From positions 1,679,001 to 1,743,000 of the forward strand of contig NC_133400.1 of assembly GCF_047511655.1 (NCBI RefSeq): 64,000 bases of DNA, given 5' to 3'. Below the pieces are notes generated by a model that did no database searches, was not told the origin of the DNA, and saw only the letters and a list, made by a program, of their open reading frames with translations. Shown here one piece after another: positions 1-12,400 of this stretch (position 1 is the first letter of the stretch; each line of letters opens with the position of its first letter). The DNA is from Castor canadensis (Eukaryota > Chordata > Mammalia > Rodentia > Castoridae). The position numbers and the translations under genes are program-made.

Positions 1-211
1 TGGAAGGAGCATCTGTGACTCAGAATGTTCTACAGGGGGCTTAAGTCAAGGGGTGGTGCACATGTGTGCAGGCATATTAAGCCACTGGGTGCTCAGAAGG
101 CCCAGGGCTCCCCTCTGGGTCCATCTTCCCCAAGCTGGGTCCTTCAGGATCTCTGTCCATGCATCTGCCATCCTCTGTCAGTGTCTCAGTCAGTCTCCTC
201 TCTGTCTCCAG
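1..211 (+). other. CA5A intron 1 (3' end only)
   Basis: This is the end of intron 1. A pyrimidine-rich tract before the AG at 210-211 is the acceptor for exon 2. No other feature was recognised. Confidence 0.85.
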
Positions 212-409
212 GGCATCCCCTGTGGACTGGCCCAGTCTCTGTGACAGGAGGCACCCGACAGTCTCCCATCAACATCCTTCAGAGGGACACTGTTTACGAC
301 CCACAGCTGAAGCCACTCAGCATCTCCTATAATGCAGCATCCTGCCAGTACATATGGAACACAGGCTACTTCTTCCAGGTGGAATTTGACGATGCCATCA
401 AGGGGTCAG
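212..409 (+). CDS. CA5A: CA5A coding exon 2
   Basis: The acceptor is a polypyrimidine tract ending in CTCCAG at 211, and the donor is GTGAGC at 410. The exon starts with two bases of a split codon, so exon 1 must end with one extra base, and it ends one base into a Gly codon. It encodes the N-terminal part of the fold, including [10 protein letters not shown], a hallmark of alpha carbonic anhydrases, and the strand with Tyr64 ([12 protein letters not shown]). Confidence 0.95.
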
Positions 410-3400
410 GTGAGCCTCAGCTAGATTTTGAGGTCTTTTTTCTTTTCTGTTGCACCTGAGAGTGGGGTCATTGACTTAATGGAGACTTCCTGATGCTGTA
501 TGGGGACCGGGAACAGGAGGGCTGTGGGAGAAGGTCCTCACCTGGGGAGAAGACCACACCTGTGTTCACTGTCACGCACTTGTGAGGATGAAGCCATGAG
601 CAGAGCAGAGCCCCTTCCCTTCTGAGCTTATATCCAGGGATGGGAGGAAGAAACAAGCCCATAAAAGCTGGTGGACAATGGCAACTGGCCATCTGGGTTG
701 GGCAGGGGGCCACAAGCCAGGATCTGCAGTGGTGGCCACTCTCTGTGGTGTCACTCTATTCTGACAAAGAGTTCCAGCTTCCAAGGTGAAAAGGCTCTGA
801 TGGTGAGGTTGGGAAGGGGTTTGCACAGTCACCCCGCAGCCAGCGCCCAGGCTCCCACCTTCTGCCCTCCCTGTCTTCTTCCCACTCACCCCCAATACCT
901 CATTTTTTCTCCCCTGGTGAGCAATTCACTGCGTTAATTATGACTTCAAAGTTGCATGTGGCAGAAGCCCAACTCAAACTAGCTTAGGCAAAGAGGGAAG
1001 TTTGTCGGATCAGATCCTGAAAAGGGCAGGGCACCTCTGGTCCCACGTGTCAAACACACTGACAACAACCTGAACGCCCTTCTCATGCCACTGTCCCCAA
1101 GTGGATTCACACTAGGCTGGGGACTGTAATGGTGGCAAAGGTGACAGGCCAAGGCTCAGCTCAGCCTCCCAACAGGATGACACAAGAGAGCCCCTTCCAG
1201 GCAGTTCAGTGACAGTCCTGGCCGGTGCTCAGCATTCCAGCTCTTGTCACCTGTCTGGGTTGAGCAGATCAAGTGACTCTACCAGGCCTGGCCAGCCTGA
1301 GTTGACCCTGCTATGGGGCAAGATGTGGACGATGGTAAAGGAAAGTGACCTCCCGAGGGACAACAGGGGCCAATATTCCCATGAGTGAGAGTGGTCCTGG
1401 AGAGCCAAACCTTGTGCTATCCTCTCTGGATGGGGGTCCTTGCTGAGCTGACCTTGGCCCATCCCTGACTCGGTTTTGCAGGCTGCAGTCCTCTGCATCT
1501 GACCTCATCCTCGCCCCACTCTTGGCTCCCCACCACCTTCCCCATCTGGATCAAAGGGTCACACCCCACCCTGCCACAGGCTGAAAGGATTATCTGGGTA
1601 TCTCTCCCTCCAATGAATTGGATCAGCCTCTGTGGTGTACGTCCACACTTTCCAGTCTGGTTTCACTTTATTCCAAAAGTCCTCTCCTACCCCAGTCACG
1701 CCAAAAAAAAGAAAATCCTCTCCTACTCACTGTCATGGGCTTCGCACCCTCCCTCTCCAGACTCACAGCCTTACCTTCCCAGATTCTCCATCCTCTTCAC
1801 TTGTTTGGGAGAAGAGATGGAAAATGCACCTGGAAAATGGGGAGGACTAAAAAAAGGCTTTCGGCAAGAAAATGAGACTAACGAGACTCTCCCATAAATT
1901 AAAAGAGAGAACAAACCTGTATAAAAGGACAGAAATGCCTCATGAGCAAGCAGGAGATGAGCAGAAGGTGCGTACGCAGTGTTGAAGCAATTCCGTGTAA
2001 AACACGTTCACGTGGGTCTCAGGACGTCAGCAGGCAAGTGGCTGACCCTCCAAACAGAATATGAGCAGGAGGCCACTGGGGATCTCCACGTGGTCAGGGC
2101 TTCCACGGGCTCTCCCAGGAGGTGAGGGGTGCCAGCTTGTAGGTTGTCACTGCCGAGCGGTGAGTAGCAGAGGTGGAGGCCGTGCACGCCTTTGGAGGAT
2201 TGTGCGCCACCGAAGGCCAAGGGCAGAAAGGACTGGCCGAGGGGGCAGAGCAGAGGGCAGTGGAGAGGTGGCCGTCTGAAGAGGGCAGCCAGGCCCACAT
2301 GGACCTCCCTGTTGAACCTCACGTGTGGACCGGGTCACTGTGAAAACCAGCACGCCAATGGCAGTCCATCTTGCTCCTGAGGGTGAGGAAGGGCACCACA
2401 GAGGGGCAAGCCCAGCCCCAAGGGCAGAAGGGGCAGCGCGTGTCAGATCCTCTGCCCACCAGCCAGGTAGCGTGAGAAATCAGCCAACCTCTCCTACCCT
2501 CAGTCTCCTCCTCTGCCTGCTGACCTCCGTCACTGGCCCTGCAGGGACGATGGGAGGAGTTGAAGATGAAAGGCCAGTGTGGGGCACCTGGCACCACAAC
2601 GTAGGACAGCTCCACCGACTACAGTTCCTTTAAAATAAAACAACCAGCAAGGGGCAGGCTGTGTCTTGGAGATGTTTTCCACCAGAGGGAGCTCAGAGAA
2701 GCAGGGAGCGGCGCTGGCCAGGACCAAGTCCGGTTTTCTCTGACTGGGGAGGACATGGTGTGCTTGCAAGACCTGATGAACCAGCTGAAGAAGGAAAAAT
2801 GGGAACTCAGACCTCGTGGCCACACCATGGCTCAGACACAGCAGAAGGCCGCTTCCGAGGACAGCGACAGGCACTGACTGAGGCCACAGGCCTGCTAACA
2901 CTCCTTCCAGTGTCGGTGTGAACTTTAAGTCATGCCACTGTGCAAATGAGGCCCTCACAGCCTCTGATCCTCCCAGTGACGATTGATAGTCACCCCCTCA
3001 AGGGGCTCGATTTCCACGAGTTGAAGTCCCAGAGTGCTATTCACCACGCGGAATCAGCTCGCTGCACATGCGGTAGGAGTTCAATGCGTTTCCTGGAGAA
3101 AGAGGAATGCCTGCAGACGTGAGCTCAAAGTTCACAGGCCTCACTGCAATCAATCAGGGAAGCAGATTTCAGTGAGAAAAGCATAAGTGAGGCATCCAGG
3201 AAAATTTGGGATCCCACCTGGACAAGTGATCTGGAGACGGGGCAGAATCCACAACAACAGGGGCTCCTCCACCATCTCTCTGGCCCCTGTCCCATCTTGT
3301 GACAGATCTAAGCCCAGGGGAGCCTTCCAAGGTCCAGCTAGAGGAGGTGTCTGCAGGGGCTGTCCCCATGTGGGAAGAGGAGGCTCTAGGAACCTGTGAG

Positions 3401-6400
3401 GCTCTAAGGTGGGGCATGAACTGGTCATCTCAAGATGATACATGGTGGGAAGAAGGACATCCTTGGAAGGGAACCCTGGCACTGCCGGGAACGTGGTCCA
3501 AAGACACTCTGATTCTCCAAGTGACAATGGGATGGGATGAAAGAACATGACCTGGACAGTTCTATCCCAGGAGTGGAACAGTTATTTTTCACTACAAAAG
3601 CACACATTGGCAATCCTGCAGCTAATATAATCACGTACCACTGAATAAGGGGACATGTACTAAGAAGGGTGTCAGGTGGCTTCATCACTGTGTGAATATC
3701 AGAGTATTCTTACACAAACTAAGATGGCCATGGGTCACTAGGTGACATCATCTCATGGGGCCACGTATGGGGTCTCATCATGGCCAAAATGTCATTAAGC
3801 AACCTGTGGCCCCATTCACTAGAACATAAGCTCTGTGAGGCAGAGACTTTGACACTACAAAAGACCACACAGCTCGCAAGGGGATGCATTGCCGGAGGTA
3901 ACTATGCTTGGATGATTGGAACTTTCCTCTTTGATGTAAGTCATAACAACACCAGGCTGCAATGGCCTCCATTTTGTCTAACATGGCCTGACCTTCTGGC
4001 CACTCAAGCCATGCTGGACCAATCAGAGTCCTTTCCTAAGCACCACCTCCAACTAATACAGGGCTGGGCCAATCAGAGTCACTGCCCTGGGAAGTTGGAG
4101 TGAATTTGCTACCGATCAGCTGGCTGGGGTCTGCTCAGAAAATCAAGTAGGCAAAGAGCGGCTCTTCAAGTGTTGGCAGACCTGGGCCCTTGAGCGCCAA
4201 AGGCTTATGGGCTGGACTGCAGACTCCAGTCCTGAGAACTGGAGGTTTACGGTTCCAGGCTGGAAGGCTCTAGGTGCCCAGGTTGGAGGCTCTTGCTCTG
4301 GACCTGCCACTCAGTAGCTGGCATAACCCTTAGCTCATAGTGACAGCCAGCAGCAACATCAATCAGCGCCCATTCAAGCCTTGGCCCTACTGTGACAGCT
4401 GGCATCAGGACCCTCAGCCTTTAGGGCTTGGTGCCCTCTGGAACTCTTCCAGTAACTACAGCCCCACGGTCCCTTGTCCTCAGCTCTTCACAGTCCTTTG
4501 TCATCTGTTCCCCCCGACCACTGTCTGCAACCTGCAGCTCTCAGCCAGTACTGCCACGATCACTGCTGTCCCTGTTGCGTGTTCCTCGACTGCGTCAGCT
4601 CTGCCCACTCTACTCGTGACAGAAACCAAAAGCAAAGGCAAAGAAGCCGGGCACCCGTGGCTCCCGCCTATAATCCTAGCTACTCAGGAGGGAGAGATGA
4701 GGACTGAGGTTTGAAACCAGCCTGGGCAAGTAGTTTGAGAGACCCAATCTTGAAAATACCCAACATAAAACGGCTGGTGGAGTGGCTCAAGCAGTAGAGG
4801 GCCTGCCTGACAAGTGTGAGACCCTGAGTTCAAACCCCAGCATCACCAAAAATAAATAAATAAAATAGGCAAAGAAAAAAACCATGCAGAAGAAGCCTTT
4901 TACTTTGCCTAATGTTGCAACACTGGGGGAGCAGCACAGGAGGGTGTCACCCAGCTGACTTGAAAAGTGAGCCAAACAGCCTGCTCATATAGCCAGAAAG
5001 GGGGTATGGCAAGGGTGTTTGCACCAACCATGGCACAGCCATTAATGCAATGACGGACTGTTTGCACCAATCACAGGCCTTCCACTGGGCCACCAGGGGA
5101 AGGGCTACCCCTCTGGCCTGGGTAGGAATGGCTGCAGGGTCCCTCAGAGTTCACTGAGCCTTGTCTTGCTTCCAGCCCTGCTTTCCAAGGCCAGTACAGG
5201 CTGTCTGGAGTGGTCATGACAGGAGCAAGTGCTCCTCTGCAGCTGCTGGCGTGTCCTCAGAGAGATTGTGAAGTCTCCAAAACAGCTGGGCTGCCACGAG
5301 GACAGTCCAGTGGATTATCAGTAAAGGGGCTGCTTGGCTCTCCCTGCTCGAGGCTGCCAAGCTTAGGAAAAGGGCCTGTCAGCTGGCCATGCTTGACAGT
5401 TTTAATCATTCCCAGAAAGCACTAAAGGGTGTTTACAATAAAGACCCAATGCAGCACTAATGATTCTAGTGTCACTTAGTGGTACTTAATAGTGTTTAAA
5501 ATGCTCAGCAGTGCCTGACGCCTGTCCCAGCGCCAGGGGAGAAGTGGGTCCCTCTGTCTCAAACCGAGTGAGAACAAGTTGTTCCCATGGTGTTGTAACT
5601 GTCCTATTTTCACAGGTACACACAGTGATGCTCGCACAGCAACAAATCCTCACAGTTCCAAGAGTGTCCCTGTCATTAAGTGACACACAACCATGTAGGG
5701 ACGTCTATTTCTAGAAAGATGGACATGAGAAAGCTCAAAGTGTGCCCACTACACTTGAGCCACAGGTTAATCTGCCGGGGTAAGCTGCTGCCAGGGAAAC
5801 AGGAAGGCCAGTCCACACGGAGGAACACTTTCTCCAGCAAGCCCACCTAGGACTTGAGCTTGGAGTCAGAGCCAGGGGAGTTGAGGAACGACATGTTCTA
5901 TGGCACTGGATGAATTTTGCTTGTGCATCCACTTTTTTTAAGATTAGAATATCCAAAACCTTAGGGTACTTGGCCACTACCAACACTACCCTCTACCCCT
6001 GTGGTTCTCCCAGCACGGACCCTGTGTCCTGCCATTTGGAACGTCCATCTCTTCCATCATGGCGGCCTACTCTCCTTCTCTGTCTAGCACCATCTTTGTC
6101 TTCACCTGACAAAGGCAAATTCTTTCTTCAGGGCTCAGCTCAGACACCGCTCCACAGGGAGGCTGTCCTGGTGACCTACACTAGTTTAGGTTCCCCCAGA
6201 GCACCCATCCTTGCCAGGCCTAACACAAACACCCCTTTATTCTCAGTCCTCATTCACAGGCCGGTCATCCCTAGTAGAGTCCAGGCTTGAGGAGAGAACA
6301 ACTTTATCTGCAGCATTCTCACTCCTCAGTCCAACTGTGTGTGTCTCACATCTTAGGAGCTCAGTGAATGAATGATTTGTCTTATTTTATTTTATGCTCC

Positions 6401-9400
6401 CATGGCTAGCTAGGGCCCGTTCTAGTAGACATGTCCTTTTTTTCTTTTTTGGCTGTACTGGGGTTTGAACTCGTGCTTGCTAGGCAGGTGCTGTACCTAA
6501 TGGATGCGTTCTTAAGACATGCTTGCCAGTGTCTTCACCTGCAGGTCCTGTCTTGGGAGAAATGGTGGCTGTTTCAGGCAGTGGCAAATCTCTGCTTCGA
6601 TGACGATGAGGACGAATCAATGGCAACAATAATCCTAGTTATCAGAACAGTGAGTTTTCTCAGCTTCCGTTGTCTGAGCACTTTACGTGCCCAGGGTCTG
6701 GCTCGGGAAGCCCTTTGTAAGCTCCCAGTGTTTGATCTCCGCCTCGTTCCCCTGGGTAGGCGTCATTGTCCTGTTACAAATGTCTCTGAGACACAGGCAA
6801 ACCATACAAAATGAAAACAGGAGTTGAGCTCAGGCCTGGCAAGCTTTCAAACCAGAACTAATATGTGATGGCCTTAGAGTCCACTCCAGGAAGAAAACTC
6901 TGGCCCCGGAGTTCTGAGGGTGGGGCTCACGATGCCCCTCCAGCTCTAACACCCATCCTGGCCACCAACTGTAGCTCTTACCTGCCTGGAGAGAACTGCA
7001 AAGACCTTCCCTGTGCAGGGAGCACACAGAGGACCTTTGCACTTCAACTTGGAGACTAGTTAAATCCTGAGGACTCGGGAACAGGCCAGCCTTTGTGAGA
7101 TCGTGTTACTGGCAGTCCTGACTAATGGGAACATCTCAAACTTCTCCTATACTCATTTGAAGCCTCAAAACACCCATGCCTGCCAAAAGCTGATCATTCT
7201 GGTAGAAGCCAAAGCTACAGTAGGTGGCTACTAATGGAGTGTGTTGTAACTGCAAGAGATGATTTATGGGAGGCCAGCCAGCACAGCGTGAGGTTGCCTT
7301 GGATGACACCTGGGCCCTGGCACAGGCTAGGGCGATTGCCCAATTACCTCTATGAGAACCATCGCCTCAGATGCACCTGCTCCAGGAGAACGCCCCGTGG
7401 ATGCCCACACAACAGTGGACAAACTCTGCTGGTGGCAAAGTCTGGGGGCTGGGACTGGCTAGCTAAAGGCCCCCTTCTCAGGACCCAGGCTTGCCTCTTC
7501 TGCAATTAGAGGGAATTAACCTAACACTGTATTAGCGTTATGAAAAGTCAATTTGAAGTTATTTTATCTGAGCCTGTAGCCTTCAAGTGGGTTCCTAATT
7601 TCACTAGCAAGAAAATAGCAGCATTCGGTCTGCAGGAAGCAGCGGGCCTGGGTTGGGTCACCAGGTTACCTGGGGCGGGGAACTTAACTCCCCTGAGTCC
7701 GACTCACGGTTGGGCTCCTAGCACCTGCTCTGTGGGGTCAATGTGGGGGCCTGTCCTGCCAGGGACAGGAAGTTCACGTAGCACGTCAGTGAGTCACGCT
7801 CGGAAGCACGCGCTGAGCGTTCACCACCGCAGGCAGCAGCGTGAGCCGAAGGACGGACACAGGGTGCCCTGGACCTGGAGACCTGGCTGTTCCTCACTCA
7901 GCTGTCACACCATTTACGGTGTCAACGGCCAGCTACTCGCTTGTTTTCCTTGGAGGGCTTTCTCCTCGCCAGGTGTCACGCTAAGAATTTTGCATTTCTC
8001 ATGACTTAATTCTTCCAGCAGCTCTATCCAGTGAGTACTATCCCCACTTTACAGAAAAGGGGAAACTGAGGCTGGAAGGGTGTTCACAGTTTGGAAGAGA
8101 GGCTCCAACATGAGCCGTCTGTCTCCAGACCCATTTCTGACTGCCCTGTTCGTTGTGCTACAGAGGAAAAGCCACAAAACCTGGCTTTCCAGTCTTAAAT
8201 AAACATGCTTGCCACTTTGCTGGCGGCTGTCTGTGCCGTCAGGCCTAATTTTGGAATCATTGTCACAGTGAGAATCTTCTGTTCCCACTCAAAAGAGCTC
8301 AAGATGTCCACACATGCCCCCGGCTGTGTGTGTGGCAGGGGTGAACCGCACAGGAGTGAACTGGCGCCTTGCTGGTGCCCCTTCTCCTGGACGCGGGCCA
8401 GGCTCACAGGAGGCCCCAAGCCCGGGTCCACTGGGTTCCTGGTCCGTCTCCACCCCATGGGGGCGCTCCTGCCCAGCCCAAGTTACACTTCACCTTCCAG
8501 CACCTTCCTGAAGCAAACAACCATGAAATCCCTCCTGTGTTTCCACTTCCCCTTGTTTTTATTTGCATACATAGCAACTTCGGGAGGGTTGTTTGTGAGC
8601 TCACCTGGTCCCCAGCCCAGGGCAGTCACTATAAAGCAAGGGAATCCTTGTTCAGATGCATTGACCATATGCCGGCCTGGACAGTATGACAGGAGAGGCC
8701 AGCCCCAGGGCCTGCTAAAAGGAACGTTGTTTCCTGCCGTGGACAGGTGCCCAGGATCTGAAAGGCCTGCCTCCCATTTCTCTTTCCTTCAAGGGGCTGC
8801 TATGTCTCGCTGAGCAGGAGGTAGGGCTGCCAGCTGGCTGCAGGCCCTTCTGCAAAGAATTCAGGGCAGTGTGAAGTCAAGAAAGATCATGGAGATAAAC
8901 CTGCAGTTCGGTCAGACTCGAGGGGTCAAGGACAGACTTCCAGGCTGCAGACTCACCTGCAGTGCTTCACCTGCCAGAGGAGGAGCAGGGCTTGGTCCTG
9001 GCGAGGCCCTTCCCTCCCCATCCAGCTCTGGCTGTGGCTCTCTCCTGGTGGGCACCAGCCCGGCGCCAGGCACTTGAGGATAGAAACTGCAGACAGGAGC
9101 CGGAGCCCTTTCCCCTGCCTCGGAAAGAAAGGCAGGCTGGGTGACTTTGCCACGAGGCGTTGTGTATAGTTACTGGTGAATTTATACCTCAACCATTGGC
9201 ATTGTTGTTTTGTTTTGTCTTTGGTGGATCTGGAGTTTGAACTAAGGGCTTCACGCTCGAAAAGCAGGTGCTCTGCCCTTCAAACCACACCCCTAATCCA
9301 TTTTACTCTGGTTGTTTTGGAGATGGGGTCTCGCAAACTATTTGCCAGGCTTGAACCTCAATCCTCCCTATCTCAGTCTCCCAAGTAGCTAGGATTACAG

Positions 9401-12400
9401 GTGTGAGCCAAAGGCACCTGGCATTGTCTTGTCATCATTCTTTTGGAAACCCTATTTATTGCCTACTCAGAATCCTAGGATCTGTGAGCTGGAAAGAACC
9501 ACAAGGAATATTTGGCTAATAATTCTTAAAAAACATGTACATTGTGTGTGGGGGGAGTTGAATTCCAGAATAGTTCTATGGTGTGAAATCCCATTTTATC
9601 ACATCAGACAACACTTTGCAAAAGTGCTTGTTCTGTGCTGTATCAGTTTGTCCTGCCAGCATGTCTCATTTTACAGACAGAGATGCTCAGAGAGGCTAAG
9701 CTACCTGCCCAAGCAAGTGTGGAGACAGATTCAAGTCCAGGTCTTTATATGCATGAAACGTCCCGTGGGTTTTCCTGAGAGCTCCAGGAGGTCCCCGGAC
9801 TGTCACAAGGAAGGCTGCACCTCACTGTGAGTCACTCTTATGGAATGACAGCGATTGGATGGTCAAACCAACGAATGGACGGAACCCATTCACTCCTCAC
9901 CAAGCAGGGATCCAGCCTTCAAGGCTCTGTCCTGAACTGCAGGCAGGGGCCAGAAGCCCTTCCCCTCCTCTGTTTGAAAGACAGGCTGGGGTGACCCTGT
10001 CACAGATTGGTGTGTATATGGCTCATCCATTGACGTCATTGTTTTGCTGAAGACACCATGATGAGCAAGGCGGACATAGTCTCTGACCTGGGAAAGTGAC
10101 CAGGTGGTCCTTAGCTCGAGCCTCATACATTGCACCTACCACATTGGATCCAAACAGGACGGTCCATGGCTTGAGTGGGATCTCCATCAACCCTGCCTTC
10201 CAGGCAGGTTCTTCCGCCCCAGACAAGAGGACACAGCCATGGGAGGGCACCATCGAGGTTAACTCATTGCCTGAGCACATTTCAGGTCGAAGCCGGCCCC
10301 CCTGTAGTAATTCACGCATTTGGTGTCACAAGGGCTCAGGGCTGGCCAGTGCTGCAAACCTCTCCCCACCAAGGATGCCAGGCACCGGCAGGAAGATAGC
10401 CACACTGGCATCTTGTGGTTTGGTGATGTCCTCAGGTCAGTTTTCATACTATGAAGGGTGAATCCCAGTTCCCAGTGCTACACCTGAGGGACTGCCGGTG
10501 CCTATCCAACCTCTCCTAATACCTTAAACTACAGCACAAACCCGCAAAGGCCACTGGGCTCACACGCCATGACCCCGCAACGAGCAGCCACCCTCGGGTG
10601 TCTGTAGCCAAGAAAATCACAGCAAGTCCTGCAGTTGAAACCCAGCGGACACCTTCCTCATCTGGGTATGTTTAAAGAGGGCAGTGATCGCCTTATACAG
10701 TCGCAAGGTGTGAAACTGGACAAGACTGACAATGTTCTAGATGACAGCCTTGAGCTCAAAGAAGAGAGACGGCGAGGCTCGTGTCTGACCTGGTGCAGAC
10801 TTAAACTGCATCTGACCCTTACTTCACAGTTCAGCACCTTCTGCTACAAGTACTTTTTTTTTTTTTTTTGGCAGTACAGGGGTTTGAACCCAGGGCCTTG
10901 CATTTACTAAGCAGGTGCTCTACCACTTGAGCCACGCCCCAGCCCTTTATTCTTGATTTATTGAATAGAATCTCACGTTTATGCCCTAGCCAGCCTGGAC
11001 TATTATCCTCATGGTTACACTTCCCACATAGCTGGGATGACAGGTACCTGCTACCACACCCAGCTTCTTCTGTTGGTTGAAATAGGGTCTCAAAAACTTT
11101 GCCCACAGCTGGGCACCGGTGGCTCACACCTGTAATCCTAGCTACTCAGGAGGCAGTGATCAGGAGGATAATGGTTCAAAGCCAGCCCAGGCACATAGTC
11201 TGCAAGATCCTATCTCAAAAAAACCCATCACAAAAAAGGGTTGGAGGAGTGGCTCAAGGTGCAGGCCCTGAGTACAAATCCCAATACCACAAAAAAAAAA
11301 AAAAAAAGATTGCCCAGGCTGGCCTCAAACAGTAATCCTCCTGATCACTGCCTCCTGAGTAGCTGGGATCACAGGTGTGAACCACCACACCCAGCCTTAC
11401 ACGTACCGTTCACAGACAGACGGACAAACTTCATTAGCTGATAGCAGTTAACGTTCGGTGGCGTCCTGCACGCCTCAGGACACTTTTCCTGTGCTGCCAC
11501 ACAGGAAGCTGATGTGAACGAGGATAGGCGGAGTGTGCCCGTGCAGTGAGTGGAAGCCACTCTCAGCTCCACCGCGAGCGCCTGACTTGCTCGGCCACCC
11601 CAGGAGCGCAGGGCTCTCCTTCCCGCGAAAGCCGAGATGGCCAACAGTCACCACACTTGCCACAATCGTTGATGGAAATCCGTTAGTGACAGAGTGCAGA
11701 GATGATACACCATGAGCTGGACAACTTTGCCGAGCTCGTGTGGGCGGGTCCCAGTCCTACCTGTGCCTTCAGCCCTGGGTCTGCGGTTTTGAGCCCTGTG
11801 CCTCAATGATCCGTGCTCAAGTCTGGGCCTTGACCTAGCTGAGGCTCTTGGGGAGGCCGTATCGAGCAGCTGATGGAGAGCTGCTGCCTCCACAGTGGGC
11901 GTTCAGGATGACTTAGAAACAGGTACTCAGTAAACCTAGCTCAGTAGTGGGGCTGGATTAAGCAGGGGCTGCCTAGAAGCTAGATTAGCCTGTGCCTCTG
12001 AGAACGGGTTCGTATGGAGACCTTGCTCCTGACAGACAGTATTAAGTTATTTGGTGTAGGATTTAAGCTGCTTCTTTTTTGGTTCGGAAGACATCTTTTT
12101 TTCTTTTTTTAGTTAAAAAGAATCCCGGAGGCCCTCTTAGAAACACCTTCGCATGTTTCCATATTGCCCTGTGCAGGGAGTGAGGCCCTGACCACCACCT
12201 AGTGACAGTACTCAGAATCTACCTCCATGCCAGCATTTCCTGTGAGCCTACTGGCCCTCGCTGGGCTCAGCGAGGCTCTGGGGACCTAGGTGACCAGAGC
12301 AGACAAGACCCCACCTTTTAGTTTGTCGTTTCAGCAGCGTGTCCATCCCTTGGGGGTGAAGGCGTGCAACCAAATGTAGCCAGCGCGGTGAGCAAGCCCA

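Noticed and set aside
925..1150. Repeat shared with 21000-21100
   Set aside because: Both contain similar phrases such as CCAACTCAAACTAGCTTAGG and GCAAGTAACAAAAGTC, but the match is too weak to call by eye.
3590..3800. Named transposon call
   Set aside because: The text looks like an old interspersed repeat, also echoed near 5610-5700, but I could not assign a family with confidence.
4770..4850. tRNA genes in the GGCTCAAG...GTTCAAACC segments
   Set aside because: The A-box and B-box-like sequences belong to ID-type SINEs. They recur dozens of times with A tails and do not fold as intact tRNA.
8205..8813. 202-codon open frame in CA5A intron 2
   Set aside because: No recognisable domain, no codon bias or conserved motif, and no splice context. 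Most likely chance in GC-moderate intron.
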